From positions 3,414,001-3,478,000 of the forward strand of contig NZ_CAESCH010000001.1 of the NCBI RefSeq assembly GCF_903166545.1: DNA of 64,000 bases, in the 5' to 3' direction. Below, piece by piece: positions 43,799 to 53,175 of this stretch (positions within the stretch are counted from its first letter, which is position 1; each line of letters begins with the position of its first letter). This DNA comes from Metabacillus schmidteae. Lineage in GTDB: Bacteria; Bacillota; Bacilli; Bacillales; Bacillaceae. A program made the position numbers and the translations under genes. The notes under the pieces are model-generated. The model worked only from the letters and a program-made list of their open reading frames with translations. It searched no databases and had not been told where the DNA came from.

Positions 43799-44737
43799 CT
43801 ACATTTCAATTGAATTTGGCTTTTTGAATTTTAATTCAACCTTTTTAAAATATCTTGAATTAGAAAGTGTAAAAAGCAATAAGGCAGTCCATATACAAGA
43901 GAAGGTAATCAACTCAGTTGTAGTAAATGGTTCCTTATATAGTACAACACCTATAATTAATGTAATAGTTGGCGCAATATATTGCAAAACACCGACCATA
44001 AACAAAGGTATTAGTTGAGCACCGCTTGCAAATAGAAGTAATGGGACAGCTGTAGCAATACCTGCTCCGATTAATAATAAATTTGTTGCTAAGTCAAATT
44101 GCAGAAAAACCATTTCTCCTTTTGAAGCGATTACTCCTAGATAGATTATAGCAATTGGTGTCACAACCATTGTTTCAAATGTTAACCCTATTCCAGAGCT
44201 TAATTTCGTCATCTTTTTTGTCAGACCATATAATCCGAAACTCATGGCAAGTGTTAAAGCGATATATGGAATTTGTCCATAATTCAATGTCATATATAAG
44301 ACACCAATACCTGCAATGATAAAAGATAACTTCTGCCAAAGATTCAATTTTTCCTTAAAACATATCATCCCTAATAATACGCTTATAAGTGGATTTATAT
44401 AATATCCTAAGCTCGTTTCAATCAAGTGCTCATGATTTACAGACCAAATATACACAAACCAGTTTATACTAATTAAAACAGAAGATAAAATAAGAAGTAA
44501 AACTAAACCGGGTTGTTTCGTCATTCTCTTGCAAGCATCAATTACATTTGGCCATTCCTTAGAATAGGTCAATAGGGCGAGCATAAACAGAAATGACCAA
44601 AAAACTCTATGTGCCAAAATTTCTTCTGAAGTTACATCATGTATTAACTTCCAATAAAGAGGAAGTATCCCCCATAACAAATAAGAAAAGGCAGTATAAA
44701 ATAAGCCCTTCTTATATGAATTTTCATCAGTATTCAT
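43799..44737 (-). CDS. yojE: EamA/RarD-family permease (YojE)
   Basis: 312 residues with ten predicted membrane helices in two EamA halves. RarD-type start: KKGLFYTAFSYLLWGILPLYWK, then EEILAHRVFWSFLFM. Drug/metabolite transporter superfamily. Substrate unknown. It is 11 bp upstream of the small gene, probably in one operon down to bshB2. Confidence 0.88.
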   Translation of the reverse strand: MNTDENSYKKGLFYTAFSYLLWGILPLYWKLIHDVTSEEILAHRVFWSFLFMLALLTYSKEWPNVIDACKRMTKQPGLVLLLILSSVLISINWFVYIWSVNHEHLIETSLGYYINPLISVLLGMICFKEKLNLWQKLSFIIAGIGVLYMTLNYGQIPYIALTLAMSFGLYGLTKKMTKLSSGIGLTFETMVVTPIAIIYLGVIASKGEMVFLQFDLATNLLLIGAGIATAVPLLLFASGAQLIPLFMVGVLQYIAPTITLIIGVVLYKEPFTTTELITFSCIWTALLLFTLSNSRYFKKVELKFKKPNSIEM

Positions 44738-44900
44738 ATTACGACCTCACAATTCATGTCAACACAAAGCTGTTATTTTCATTTTTCAAATTCCATTATA
44801 TACATCTTAGATCAAGTCCGACAACAGATATGCACTATAACCCATTTCGGATCGTCGCATATGATATAAAAAATATTGATACGAAATAGGAAGTGATCAT

Positions 44901-45350
44901 ATGTTCCCATGGGATAAACAATTTCCCTTTGGTCAATCAGGTTTTACAAAACAATTAAATAAAATGAACCCAAAGGAAGTGGAAAACTACATTCAACAAG
45001 TAATGAAGAATGTATTCGGTGGAGACTATTCACATGGCGATTTCCCTTCTCAAGGAGAGTATTCTCAAAAAGAATCTCCAAATATACGAAAACCTGAAAT
45101 ATTTGAAACCAGCGACTATGTTTATGTAAACATTCCTTTAACCGATACGGATAGAGAAGCAATTAAGCTGCAACATACCACACATCAATTATTCATCATT
45201 AACTTTCCTAAGGAATCTGAACAAACAAAATATATGCTTCCATCACCTGTAAAAAGAAAAGGCACTAAGGCAAGATTTTTAGATGACCGAATTGAAATCC
45301 AGTTTATTAAGCTAAGTGAAAATAGTTTATCTGAGATTGATATAACCTAA
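44901..45350 (+). CDS. gerT: GerT-like spore protein (alpha-crystallin-related)
   Basis: 149 residues. N-terminal MFPWDKQFPFGQSGFTK and a helical region, then a small-heat-shock-type beta sandwich (EIFETSDYVYVNIPLTD to EIQFIKL). Spore proteins GerT and CotM share this fold and start. The location after yojE agrees with gerT in B. subtilis. It would act in the coat and affect germination. Symbol given with moderate certainty. Confidence 0.7.
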   Translation: MFPWDKQFPFGQSGFTKQLNKMNPKEVENYIQQVMKNVFGGDYSHGDFPSQGEYSQKESPNIRKPEIFETSDYVYVNIPLTDTDREAIKLQHTTHQLFIINFPKESEQTKYMLPSPVKRKGTKARFLDDRIEIQFIKLSENSLSEIDIT

Positions 45351-45425
45351 GATATAATTTATAAGCCACCATCTTTGCAAATACAGCCTAAAGAAAAGAA
45401 TGAATACTTTTATCGAAAGAAAGAA

Positions 45426-45457
45426 AACTACCTGCACTCATTTGCAGGTAGTTTTTT
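45426..45457. terminator. Bidirectional terminator after gerT
   Basis: AACTACCTGCA pairs with TGCAGGTAGTT, followed by a T-run. Confidence 0.9.
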
Positions 45458-45460
45458 ACA

Positions 45461-45664
45461 TTAATAATAAGGATAACCACCATATGGATAGCCATAACCA
45501 TAGCCATAATAAGGATATGGAGGATATGGATAAAATGGTCTTGGTCTTAAAATCGCACTTCCAACTAAGCCACCCAAAAGACCGCCAACAAACGGTGCAC
45601 CGAAAAAAAATCTGCCCCCCGGGTAAGGTCTATTGAAATCATTTCTCATCATATACGGACCCAT
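45461..45664 (-). CDS. Tyr/Pro/Gly-rich small protein (YojB-like)
   Basis: 67 residues. A hydrophobic GAPFVGGLLGGLVGSAIL segment, then a Tyr/Pro/Gly tail (PYPPYPYYGYGYGYPYGGYP). Such proteins are common in Bacillus spore coats or membranes. Strong GGAGG site. Convergent with gerT. I suspect B. subtilis yojB but cannot confirm it. Confidence 0.65.
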   Translation of the reverse strand: MGPYMMRNDFNRPYPGGRFFFGAPFVGGLLGGLVGSAILRPRPFYPYPPYPYYGYGYGYPYGGYPYY

Positions 45665-45776
45665 CTTTTTAACCTCCTCTTGAAATACCTACACTAATAA
45701 GTATTCATAAAGGTGATCATTTGAGTGGGCTTACACCTATATAATAGGTAAATGACATAACTTTTCTCTTCTACAC

Positions 45777-46517
45777 CTACTCTTCATAGATCATTTTTTT
45801 TGTCATACCACCATCAACTATTAAATTCGTTCCTGTTACAAATTCATTATCCTCACTTGTTAAATACATACAGGCTTTGGCAATATCTGATGGTTTTCCA
45901 ACTCTGTTAGAAAAGTGTTGTAAGTGATCAATTTCTCTTAAAGAGTTGTAATCACCTGTTTCAATCCATCCTGGAGAAATGGCATTTACTTGTATATGAT
46001 CTTGACTAAATGAAGCTGCAAGTGCATGTGTTAATGCAACAATACCACCTTTTGTTGAAGCATATGCCTCTGAATTTTCCTCCGACATAAATGCTCTTGT
46101 TGAGGCAATATTGATTATTTTTCCACCATTTTCATTTGCCTTCATTATTTTTGCAGCTTCTCTTGAAGCAAACATAACACTTCTTAAGTTCGTGTTCACT
46201 ACTTTATCCCATTCATCAACTGTAATTTCATATGGAGATTTCCACTTTGATATTCCTGCATTGTTAATCAGGATATCTAAAGTGCTGTAGCGATCAATTG
46301 CAGATGTAATTAATTGTTCGATTTCTTTTACTTCAGAAACATCTGTTTTAACAAAATAAACATCATATTGTTTGTCTAAGCACAGTTTTTCCAGTTCTTT
46401 ACCAGCCTGTTCATTAACATCAGCAATAACAACTTTGTAATGCTTCTTTGCATATTGAAGGACTAATTCTTTGCCAATCCCATTTGCACCACCAGTTATA
46501 ATAACTGTCCTACTCAT
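45777..46517 (-). CDS. Short-chain dehydrogenase/reductase in the yodB operon
   Basis: 246 residues. Classical SDR: VIITGGANGIGKE (cofactor), NNAG, an active-site YASTKGG (Tyr/Lys) and the terminal TGTNLIVDGGMT. ATG 46517 overlaps the yodB stop (ATGA), so it is coupled to the quinone/diamide-sensing repressor. It may reduce reactive carbonyl or quinone compounds. I do not recall this gene behind yodB in B. subtilis. Confidence 0.85.
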   Translation of the reverse strand: MSRTVIITGGANGIGKELVLQYAKKHYKVVIADVNEQAGKELEKLCLDKQYDVYFVKTDVSEVKEIEQLITSAIDRYSTLDILINNAGISKWKSPYEITVDEWDKVVNTNLRSVMFASREAAKIMKANENGGKIINIASTRAFMSEENSEAYASTKGGIVALTHALAASFSQDHIQVNAISPGWIETGDYNSLREIDHLQHFSNRVGKPSDIAKACMYLTSEDNEFVTGTNLIVDGGMTKKMIYEE

Positions 46518-46849
46518 TTTTCTCCTCCATTCTTTTCTTCTACAGAGCAAAATGAATTTGCCCATATGCCAATTTCTTTTACAACACCTTCCAGACTTTT
46601 CCCTTTAACAGTTAGCTGATAAATCACTTTGACTGGTATCTCATCTATCACTAATCGTTCCACAAGACCTTCATTTTCCAATTCTTTAAGCCGTTCAGAT
46701 AACATCTTTTGACTAATACTAGGAATAATCTCTGTCAAGTCTTTAAACCTTTTTGGTCCATCCAGTAACACATGAATAATAATGCCGGTCCAGCGTTTAC
46801 CTAATAATCTAAATGCAGTTTCTAATTTTGGGCAAAGGTTTATTTTCAC
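46514..46849 (-). CDS. yodB: HxlR-family redox repressor YodB
   Basis: 111 residues, a winged helix of the MarR-related DUF24/HxlR family, very close to B. subtilis YodB: CPKLETAFRLLGKRWTGIIIHVL, then GPKRFKDLTEIIPSISQKML. The sensor Cys6 and Cys101 are both conserved; the B. subtilis Cys108 is absent. It represses quinone and azo reductases until Cys6 and Cys101 form a disulfide. Divergent from yodC. Confidence 0.93.
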   Translation of the reverse strand: MKINLCPKLETAFRLLGKRWTGIIIHVLLDGPKRFKDLTEIIPSISQKMLSERLKELENEGLVERLVIDEIPVKVIYQLTVKGKSLEGVVKEIGIWANSFCSVEEKNGGEK

Positions 46850-46881
46850 ACAGATCTCCCCTTATTCCTTATCTCTTGACT

Positions 46882-46915
46882 CATATCTACACTTCCATTA
46901 TTATATGTAGATATG
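46882..46915. promoter_or_regulatory. 10-bp inverted repeat between yodB and yodC
   Basis: CATATCTACA (46882-46891) and TGTAGATATG (46906-46915) are exact complements around 14 bases, lying on the yodB side of the shared region. Candidate operator distinct from the TACT-AGTA boxes. Confidence 0.45.
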
Positions 46916-46923
46916 ATAACACT

Positions 46924-46952
46924 TACTAAAAGTTAGTATATTACTTTTAGTA
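46924..46952. promoter_or_regulatory. Candidate YodB operator boxes
   Basis: TACT, seven bases, AGTA (46924-46938), then TACTTTTAGTA (46942-46952), both TACT/AGTA dyads as described for YodB-type operators. They precede yodC by 40-70 bp and overlap its likely promoter. Confidence 0.55.
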
Positions 46953-46993
46953 TAAAACATACATGAACCAAATTCAACTAGGGAGGATTTATC

Positions 46994-47617
46994 ATGAATA
47001 CAATGATTGCTGAAGATATGATGACAGTTATAAATAGTCGTACTTCTGTACGCCATTACGATAAAACTGTAAAAATTACAAAGGAAGAATTAAGTGAAAT
47101 CTTAACAAATACTACTAATGCACCATCCGCTTGGAATTTACAACATTGGCATTTCACTGTTTTTCATAGTGAAGAGGCCAAACAAAAATTATTACCTGTT
47201 GCTTATAATCAGAGTCAAATTGTTGAATCATCGGCGGTTGTTGCTATCTTAGGTGATTTAGAAGCAAATGAAAATACTGACCTTGTGTATGATCCGCTTG
47301 TACAAGCAGGTCATTTAAAAGCAGAGATTAAAGAAACTCTTGCTGGCCAAATTAGTCGTGCTTATACTGACAATGTTTTTGCTCGAGATGCTGCGTTTAC
47401 AAATGCTTCTTTAGCTGCGATGCAACTGATGATAATCGCAAAGGCGAAAGGGTATGACACTTGTGCAATTGGTGGTTTTAATAAAGAACAATTTACCAAA
47501 GAGTTTTCAATATCTGAAAGATATGTTCCGATTATGTTAATTTCTATTGGAAAAGCCGTAAAGCCTGCACACAAAAGTAATCGATTAGAATTAGACCAAG
47601 TTTCCACATGGCTTTAA
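46994..47617 (+). CDS. yodC: Nitroreductase YodC
   Basis: 207 residues of the oxygen-insensitive nitroreductase family: NSRTSVRHYDKTVKI (FMN), TTNAPSAWNLQHWHF and the C-terminal DTCAIGGFNKEQF, then VPIMLISIGKA. Likely reduces quinones and nitro-aromatics. Under YodB control in B. subtilis, and again divergent from it here. RBS AGGGAGGA. Confidence 0.93.
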   Translation: MNTMIAEDMMTVINSRTSVRHYDKTVKITKEELSEILTNTTNAPSAWNLQHWHFTVFHSEEAKQKLLPVAYNQSQIVESSAVVAILGDLEANENTDLVYDPLVQAGHLKAEIKETLAGQISRAYTDNVFARDAAFTNASLAAMQLMIIAKAKGYDTCAIGGFNKEQFTKEFSISERYVPIMLISIGKAVKPAHKSNRLELDQVSTWL

Positions 47618-47632
47618 ATCTCCAATAAAAAA

Positions 47633-47662
47633 CAGCTTATGCATTTGCATAAGCTGCTTTTT
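47633..47662. terminator. Bidirectional terminator yodC/ctpA
   Basis: CAGCTTATGCA (47633-47643) pairs with TGCATAAGCTG (47646-47656), with A- and T-runs on opposite sides. Confidence 0.88.
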
Positions 47663-49054
47663 TTACATTTTTTCCTTTAAAACGGATATTGCTTTTTCTA
47701 CTTGTGTATCATTGTTTTGAATTTTTTTCTGTAATAATTCCATTATCTTTATCGTAGTATCTTTTGTTATGACACCATTGACCTCAAGGTTATGATCTTT
47801 TTGAAATTGCTTTACGATGTTTTCAGTTGCTTTATCAAAATATCCTTTTTCACTTACTTCATTATAACCAAGTGCCTCTAGCATTTTTTGAGCTGCGTTT
47901 ACTTCAGTATTAGAAACACCGACTTTTAATTCATTTTCAGGATTTATATAAGGTAAATTTGCATAATCAGGAAGCTTCGCCTCCACAGTAGGCTCAATTC
48001 CCTTTTCATGTATCCAAGTACCATCAGGTGTTAACCATTTAGCTGTTGTATATTTGACAGATGAATTATCATCAAAAGCATTTGCTGTTTGAACTGTACC
48101 TTTACCAAAGGTTTTTTCCCCAACTAACGGGATTCCTGCAGACTGATTTAAAGCTGCCGCCATAATTTCTCCTGCACTTGCAGTTCCTCCATCAATTAAA
48201 ACAGTTATTGGAAGGTCAACATCTTGATCATTTTCCGCTTTAAAAATTTCCTTTGCCCCAGATCGATCTTCTACTTGCATAATTGCTTTTCCTTTTGAAA
48301 CAAATAAATCAGACATGAGCAGGGCTTGGTCCATTAATCCTCCAGGATTTTGTCTTAAATCTAGAATTAAGCCCTTTACATTTTTATTTTCCAATTCTTC
48401 TAAAGCACTAGCAAGCTCTTTTCCTGTAGTCTCAGAAAATTTTGTGATCTGTATTTTCCCTATGTTGTCTTCAATTACTTCTGAATAAACAGTTTCTAAA
48501 GGGATCGTATCTCTTGTGATGGTAAATGAAAGTTCTCCTACACCTGCACGTTGGATCTGTAGTTCAACTTTTGTCCCTTTTTCACCACGTATCTTCATAA
48601 CGGCTTCATTAACTGACAAGCCTTCAACAGATTTGTCATCTACTTTAAGAATGATATCTTTTGGTTTTAACCCTACCCCCTCAGCAGGAGATCCTTTAAT
48701 TGGGGATACAATCATAATATTTCCATTACTCTCTTGTATTTCAGCACCAATTCCTTCAAAAGATGACGATATATTTTCGTTGAAACTTTTCGCTTCTTCA
48801 ACGTCCATATAAACAGAGTATGGATCTTCCAAGGATTCAACCATACCTTTAATAGCACCTTCAACAAGCTTATCTGTATCTACTTCTTTATAGTAGTTTG
48901 ACTGAAGAATTCCATAGGTTGATTTTAGTTTTCCAAAAGGATCGTTCTCTTGGGCACTTAGCATACTTTCACCCGGCTTGACAACATTGTATGTAATTCC
49001 TGCTGTAATTACCGCTGTTACAAGTACTGAAATTAGTAATTTGCTATTTTTCAC
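47663..49054 (-). CDS. ctpA: Carboxy-terminal processing protease CtpA (S41)
   Basis: 463 residues: N-terminal membrane anchor (about 5-24), PDZ domain (about 90-180), S41 core with Ser293 (GGTASAGE), Lys318 (TFGKGT) and Gln322, and a C-terminal peptidoglycan-binding domain (VNAAQKMLEALGYNE onward). GTG start. B. subtilis has CtpA and CtpB; the position next to yodC and length point to CtpA. Acts outside the membrane. Confidence 0.9.
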   Translation of the reverse strand: MKNSKLLISVLVTAVITAGITYNVVKPGESMLSAQENDPFGKLKSTYGILQSNYYKEVDTDKLVEGAIKGMVESLEDPYSVYMDVEEAKSFNENISSSFEGIGAEIQESNGNIMIVSPIKGSPAEGVGLKPKDIILKVDDKSVEGLSVNEAVMKIRGEKGTKVELQIQRAGVGELSFTITRDTIPLETVYSEVIEDNIGKIQITKFSETTGKELASALEELENKNVKGLILDLRQNPGGLMDQALLMSDLFVSKGKAIMQVEDRSGAKEIFKAENDQDVDLPITVLIDGGTASAGEIMAAALNQSAGIPLVGEKTFGKGTVQTANAFDDNSSVKYTTAKWLTPDGTWIHEKGIEPTVEAKLPDYANLPYINPENELKVGVSNTEVNAAQKMLEALGYNEVSEKGYFDKATENIVKQFQKDHNLEVNGVITKDTTIKIMELLQKKIQNNDTQVEKAISVLKEKM

Positions 49055-49294
49055 GACTACTTTGCACCACCTTTATGTATGTACTTATTATGTCTAAGCC
49101 ACATGAAAACGTCAATTAATTTGTGTAGTTTAATTATTTCCCAACTGAATTAGAAACGTTTTTTTCATCATTTCATATATTAGAGGATAGTTCACGACAA
49201 AATTAGAACCTTTTCTTCGACAAAAACCACGATACTTTTTTATTAATTTATTGTAAAGTTTATTACAACAATGTAAATGTCAGGAGGCTTTCAT

Positions 49295-49567
49295 ATGCAT
49301 TTATCAGATTACATTGGCAAAACTGAGTATGATATGATTCACTTTTCATTATCATTAATAAAAGAAATTGATTCTAAAATTAAACAAAATATCTTCTTTT
49401 ACCAAAATCAGGTTTCAACTTATATTAATGACCAAGTCGAACACTATATTCATACCTTACATGTTAAAAGCTCGCTTCAATTCATTTACAAAGCTGAAAT
49501 TCATAATATGATTAATCCTAAGCTAAAAATACTTTTTGAAAAACATCGATTATTACAATGTCTCTAA
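49295..49567 (+). CDS. Uncharacterised 90-aa protein
   Basis: 90 residues from ATG 49295 (AGGAGG eight bases upstream). Helical, His/Tyr/Ile-rich, no membrane segment. It precedes yodH by 54 bp and may share its transcript. No family recognised. Confidence 0.55.
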   Translation: MHLSDYIGKTEYDMIHFSLSLIKEIDSKIKQNIFFYQNQVSTYINDQVEHYIHTLHVKSSLQFIYKAEIHNMINPKLKILFEKHRLLQCL

Positions 49568-49621
49568 TCACCCTCCATTCTGTTTCTTCATAAAATGAAG
49601 GATTAGAATGGAGGGAATAAA

Positions 49622-50332
49622 TTGAATTATTTACAAATGCTATCTCTACTCGGTGTAGGCGGAGCACATCCTGGTGGAATTTCGATAACAAAAGAAATCT
49701 TTGAACAAGAACAATTTCCAATTAGTCATACAATCCTTGATGTGGGATGTGGAACTGGACAAACCTGCTATTTTCTAGATCAATTAGGCTTTAATGTTAT
49801 CGGCCTGGATCATAGTCCTCTAATGATACAACATGCATTAAATAGGAACAAAGAATGTCAATGTGATATTTTATATCTTCAAGAAGATATAACTTCAACG
49901 TCATTAAAAGATCATTCAGTAGATGTTATCTTATCTGAGTCTGTTCTTAATTTTACAAATCCGGAACAAACATTACCAGAAATAAAACGAATCTTAAAGC
50001 CAAATGGTATCATCATTGCGATTGAAATGACCCGTATAGGACCCCTATCGAATACGGGGTATTCTGAAATCACTGAATTCTATGGGAATCCTTCCATTTT
50101 ATCTATTGATGAATGGAAGAAAGTCTTTATGAAATGTGGGCTATCGATTTATAAAATCCAATCTGAAGAAGACTTTTCCTCTTATAAGACTGATGAACCG
50201 ACTACAGAATTTCACATAACAGATTCAATTCCTCCATCTGTATTCAACGTAATGTCAAGGCATGAGGAATTAACACTACAATATAGAGATAAATTATCTT
50301 ATCGAGTATTTTTTGCACGGCGATCCGTCTAA
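49622..50332 (+). CDS. yodH: SAM-dependent methyltransferase YodH
   Basis: 236 residues, class I methyltransferase: motif I LDVGCGTGQTCYFL near residue 42, then VIGLDHSPLM (motif II acidic residue) and SVDVILSESVLNF (motif IV). TTG start behind GGAGGG. Order yodH-yodI as in B. subtilis. Substrate unknown. Confidence 0.88.
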   Translation: MNYLQMLSLLGVGGAHPGGISITKEIFEQEQFPISHTILDVGCGTGQTCYFLDQLGFNVIGLDHSPLMIQHALNRNKECQCDILYLQEDITSTSLKDHSVDVILSESVLNFTNPEQTLPEIKRILKPNGIIIAIEMTRIGPLSNTGYSEITEFYGNPSILSIDEWKKVFMKCGLSIYKIQSEEDFSSYKTDEPTTEFHITDSIPPSVFNVMSRHEELTLQYRDKLSYRVFFARRSV

Positions 50333-50416
50333 TTCAAGGAAATATAGTTATGAGTACAATCCCTCCTTGGCCATCAACATAAAATATGGAGACTAAAAGC
50401 TAAGGAGGGAAAAAGC

Positions 50417-50671
50417 ATGTCACAACACTATTATGATCTTTGCTGTCGCTATAATGGAAAAGTGGTGAGAATCACTGATCGTTCCGGCCGCACACATGTA
50501 GGCCGAATTTGTCGTGTTACATCAAATAAGGTGTTTATTGAGCCTCGAATTCAACGAGGTGGATTCGGTTATTATCGACCTTATGGATATGGATGGGGCT
50601 ATGGACCGGCTTATGGGATTGGATTAGGATTTATTACTGGAATTGTTTTAGGCGGTTTGCTTTTTTGGTAA
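50417..50671 (+). CDS. yodI: YodI-like small protein
   Basis: 84 residues. An N-terminal SH3/Sm-like beta region (YNGKVVRITDRSGRTHVGRIC) is followed by a Gly/Tyr-rich stretch (GGFGYYRPYGYGWGYG) and a hydrophobic end. Position and size match B. subtilis YodI, a likely spore or membrane protein. Confidence 0.78.
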   Translation: MSQHYYDLCCRYNGKVVRITDRSGRTHVGRICRVTSNKVFIEPRIQRGGFGYYRPYGYGWGYGPAYGIGLGFITGIVLGGLLFW

Positions 50672-50685
50672 GCTTCCAGATAAAA

Positions 50686-50715
50686 ATAAGGGGAAGTTAT
50701 TGGACTTCCCCTTAT
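50686..50715. terminator. Bidirectional terminator yodI / mug
   Basis: ATAAGGGGAAGT pairs perfectly with ACTTCCCCTTAT, 12 bp, overlapping the last bases of the glycosylase gene. Confidence 0.75.
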
Positions 50716-51230
50716 CGTATTTCTTTATCATTTAATAAAGGTATAACACCTTTATAAATCTCTACTATATCCTCAAGTTTCATCCTAACTAACCCGCTGG
50801 AAGAAGGAGCAACAAAATCTGTTACACCTTCAATTACACTCATACGTTGCTTACCCCACCCTGCTTTTTTATGTTGACTATATTGAAGATAAACACCTTT
50901 TCCAACAAAAAAAGCAACCTTTGGTTTGTAATAAGCTATTTTTTGCTTTAGGATTTCCCTACCTTCACGATATTCTTCTTGTGTAATTTCATCTGCAGCA
51001 CGCGTTGGCCTTGACACTATATTTGTAAACCCAAATCCTTTTTGGAGTAAATCACCATCTTCTTCAGGACGATAAATACGTTCTGTAAGATCAGCTAAGA
51101 AAAGTATTTTCCAAAAACGGTTATGTTTATTGGCATAATTATGTCCAACTTCTCCGGAAACCAAACTTGGATTAAAGCCGATGAACATGATGTCCAGATT
51201 CTTTTGTAGTTTGTCCAAATTTTCACTCAT
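50712..51230 (-). CDS. mug: G:T/U mismatch-specific DNA glycosylase (MUG/TDG)
   Basis: 172 residues. IMFIGFNPSLVSGEVGHNYA (active-site GFNPS; Asn is the water-activating residue), NRFWKIL, and a C-terminal VAPSSSGL. Removes uracil or thymine opposite G. Lies 13 bp after the vanY-like gene, in one transcript. Confidence 0.88.
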   Translation of the reverse strand: MSENLDKLQKNLDIMFIGFNPSLVSGEVGHNYANKHNRFWKILFLADLTERIYRPEEDGDLLQKGFGFTNIVSRPTRAADEITQEEYREGREILKQKIAYYKPKVAFFVGKGVYLQYSQHKKAGWGKQRMSVIEGVTDFVAPSSSGLVRMKLEDIVEIYKGVIPLLNDKEIR

Positions 51231-51242
51231 GCTTTATCACCG

Positions 51243-52064
51243 TTAGATCTTTTTCACTTTCAAAAAGTACTCTTCTAAAGTTAAATCCTTTTCATACATG
51301 ATAGCTGCTTTTTCTTTTCCTACATAACGTAGATGCCACGGTTCATATTGATAGCCTGTTATTGATTCTTTATTATCGGGATATCGAATGATAAATCCGG
51401 CACGATGAGCATTTTCTTTCACCCATTTTCCTTCTTTTGTCTCACCGAATTCTTCGGTAATCTCCAAATTTACACTTCGACTTGAAATATCCATAGCTAA
51501 ACCTGACTGATGCTCACTTTGTCCTGGAAGAGCAACAGCCTGTAATGCATATTCTTCACCCTTATCTTGTTTTTCTACGTTAAAAATTCCTTCTTGTCTG
51601 GAATATGATCTATAACCAGATACTGCAAATAATTCAATTCCATCTTTATCAGCTAATTGAAAAAGCTCTTCAAGAGCATCTGCTGCTACTTTTCTAATAT
51701 ATTTTTTTGGAACATCCTGATCTCCGAAAGAAAACTCAACATTAGGTACAACCAAATCATTAGGTTCATAATCTGAAGGAAGGACGAAGTCTTTATTTAC
51801 CATAACGAGTAAATTTGTCGGATTTTCAATGATATTGTTACCATTAACTTGTTTTACTTGATTAAAATATTCAGATTCCAATAAAAAATCTTCATCAATT
51901 TCTTCTTTAGGTTCATTTATTTCATCATTTTTTTCAATTTGTTCTGTTTGAGTATAGTTTTGCCCTTGCTGACCACTTAGAAAAGGCATAGATTTTGAAA
52001 AATCTGTACAACCTGAAAGAGCGACCGGTATTAATAAAATAACGCTCCATTTGTAATAAAACAT
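51243..52064 (-). CDS. yodJ: D-alanyl-D-alanine carboxypeptidase lipoprotein (VanY family, YodJ)
   Basis: 273 residues. Lipoprotein signal with lipobox ALSGC (Cys19), acidic linker (30-65), then M15/VanY domain: SGYRSYSRQ, the zinc motif SEHQSGLAMDISS and EPWHLRYVG. It trims the terminal D-Ala of peptidoglycan peptides on the outer face of the membrane. Matches B. subtilis YodJ by position. Confidence 0.9.
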   Translation of the reverse strand: MFYYKWSVILLIPVALSGCTDFSKSMPFLSGQQGQNYTQTEQIEKNDEINEPKEEIDEDFLLESEYFNQVKQVNGNNIIENPTNLLVMVNKDFVLPSDYEPNDLVVPNVEFSFGDQDVPKKYIRKVAADALEELFQLADKDGIELFAVSGYRSYSRQEGIFNVEKQDKGEEYALQAVALPGQSEHQSGLAMDISSRSVNLEITEEFGETKEGKWVKENAHRAGFIIRYPDNKESITGYQYEPWHLRYVGKEKAAIMYEKDLTLEEYFLKVKKI

Positions 52065-52236
52065 AGTACCACCCTATTCTTGTTCGATAACAAAGCTATT
52101 TTAACACTAAATACAAGCTAAAGAAATGATATTTAAGTAACTACCTTCATCTTTACCTTTATACCTAGTGAATAAAACGTATTTGCAAGGTTTTCTTTTC
52201 GACAAAAACTGTGATGTTTTAAAAAAAGCATAGAAA

Positions 52237-52262
52237 AAAAGTATGCAATCGCATACTTTCTA
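52237..52262 (-). terminator. Terminator of deoD
   Basis: AAAGTATGC pairs with GCATACTTT around AATC. T-run on the minus strand. Confidence 0.88.
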
Positions 52263-52276
52263 ATATCGAGGTGAGA

Positions 52277-52984
52277 TTATCCTTTTTTAATAGCTGCTTC
52301 TAACGCCACGACAATCATATCATTAAACGTTGTTTGACGTTCTTCAGAAGTTGTTTCTTCTCCCGTTAAAATGTGATCACTTACAGTTAATACAGATAAT
52401 GCTTTACGATTGAATTTAGCGGCCAATGTATAAAGTGCTGCTGATTCCATTTCTATTGCTAAAATCCCATATTGGGCCCACTTCTCATGTTCAGCATTAT
52501 CATTATAAAACATATCTGCAGTAAAAATATTTCCTACTTTTAAATTCAAACCCTTTTCCTGTCCGGCATCATAAGCTTTTTTTAGTAGATCAAAGTTCGC
52601 AGTTGGAGCATAGTCCACTCCTCCAAATGTAAGACGATTCATTTGGGAATCGGTCGATGCACTCATTGCCAAAATAACATCTCGTACTTTTACATCTCTT
52701 TGAATAGCTCCACAAGTACCTACACGAATTAATTGTTGTACTCCGTAACTATTCATAAGTTCATTTATGTAAATAGATATAGAAGGAACTCCCATTCCCG
52801 TTCCTTGGACAGAAATTCTTTCACCTTTATATGTGCCTGTAAAACCAAGCATTCCTCGAACTTCATTATAGCATGATACATCTTCTAAAAATGTTTCGGC
52901 AATATATTTTGCACGTAATGGATCTCCTGGTAATAGTACTGTTTCCGCTATTTCATTTTCTTTTGCACCAATATGTACACTCAT
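52277..52984 (-). CDS. deoD: Purine nucleoside phosphorylase
   Basis: 235 residues, trimeric/hexameric PNP family: [37 protein letters not shown], and [10 protein letters not shown] (catalytic). Cleaves purine nucleosides with phosphate. DeoD of Bacillus is adenosine-preferring. Strong AAGGAGG site. Confidence 0.96.
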   Translation of the reverse strand: MSVHIGAKENEIAETVLLPGDPLRAKYIAETFLEDVSCYNEVRGMLGFTGTYKGERISVQGTGMGVPSISIYINELMNSYGVQQLIRVGTCGAIQRDVKVRDVILAMSASTDSQMNRLTFGGVDYAPTANFDLLKKAYDAGQEKGLNLKVGNIFTADMFYNDNAEHEKWAQYGILAIEMESAALYTLAAKFNRKALSVLTVSDHILTGEETTSEERQTTFNDMIVVALEAAIKKG

Positions 52985-53094
52985 TTTTTTATCCTCCTTG
53001 AGATAATGTTAAAACCCCATTGCCAATTTACTATATCATATCTAGATAAGACAATTAAATTTTTTCATTATTACCATTTTCAAATCTCAAGAAA

Positions 53095-53128
53095 AAAAGC
53101 TATACATTTTTTGTCAGCTATAGCTTTT
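53095..53128. other. Orphan hairpin between deoD and the mini-genes
   Basis: AAAAGCTATA (53095-53104) pairs with TATAGCTTTT (53119-53128). It lies between two divergent units and therefore terminates neither. Could be a leader attenuator of the mini-genes or the end of an unseen short RNA. Confidence 0.4.
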
Positions 53129-53175
53129 GGGCAATAGGAAAAGATATAAGCGTAATCTCTTTAGGAGGGAAACAA

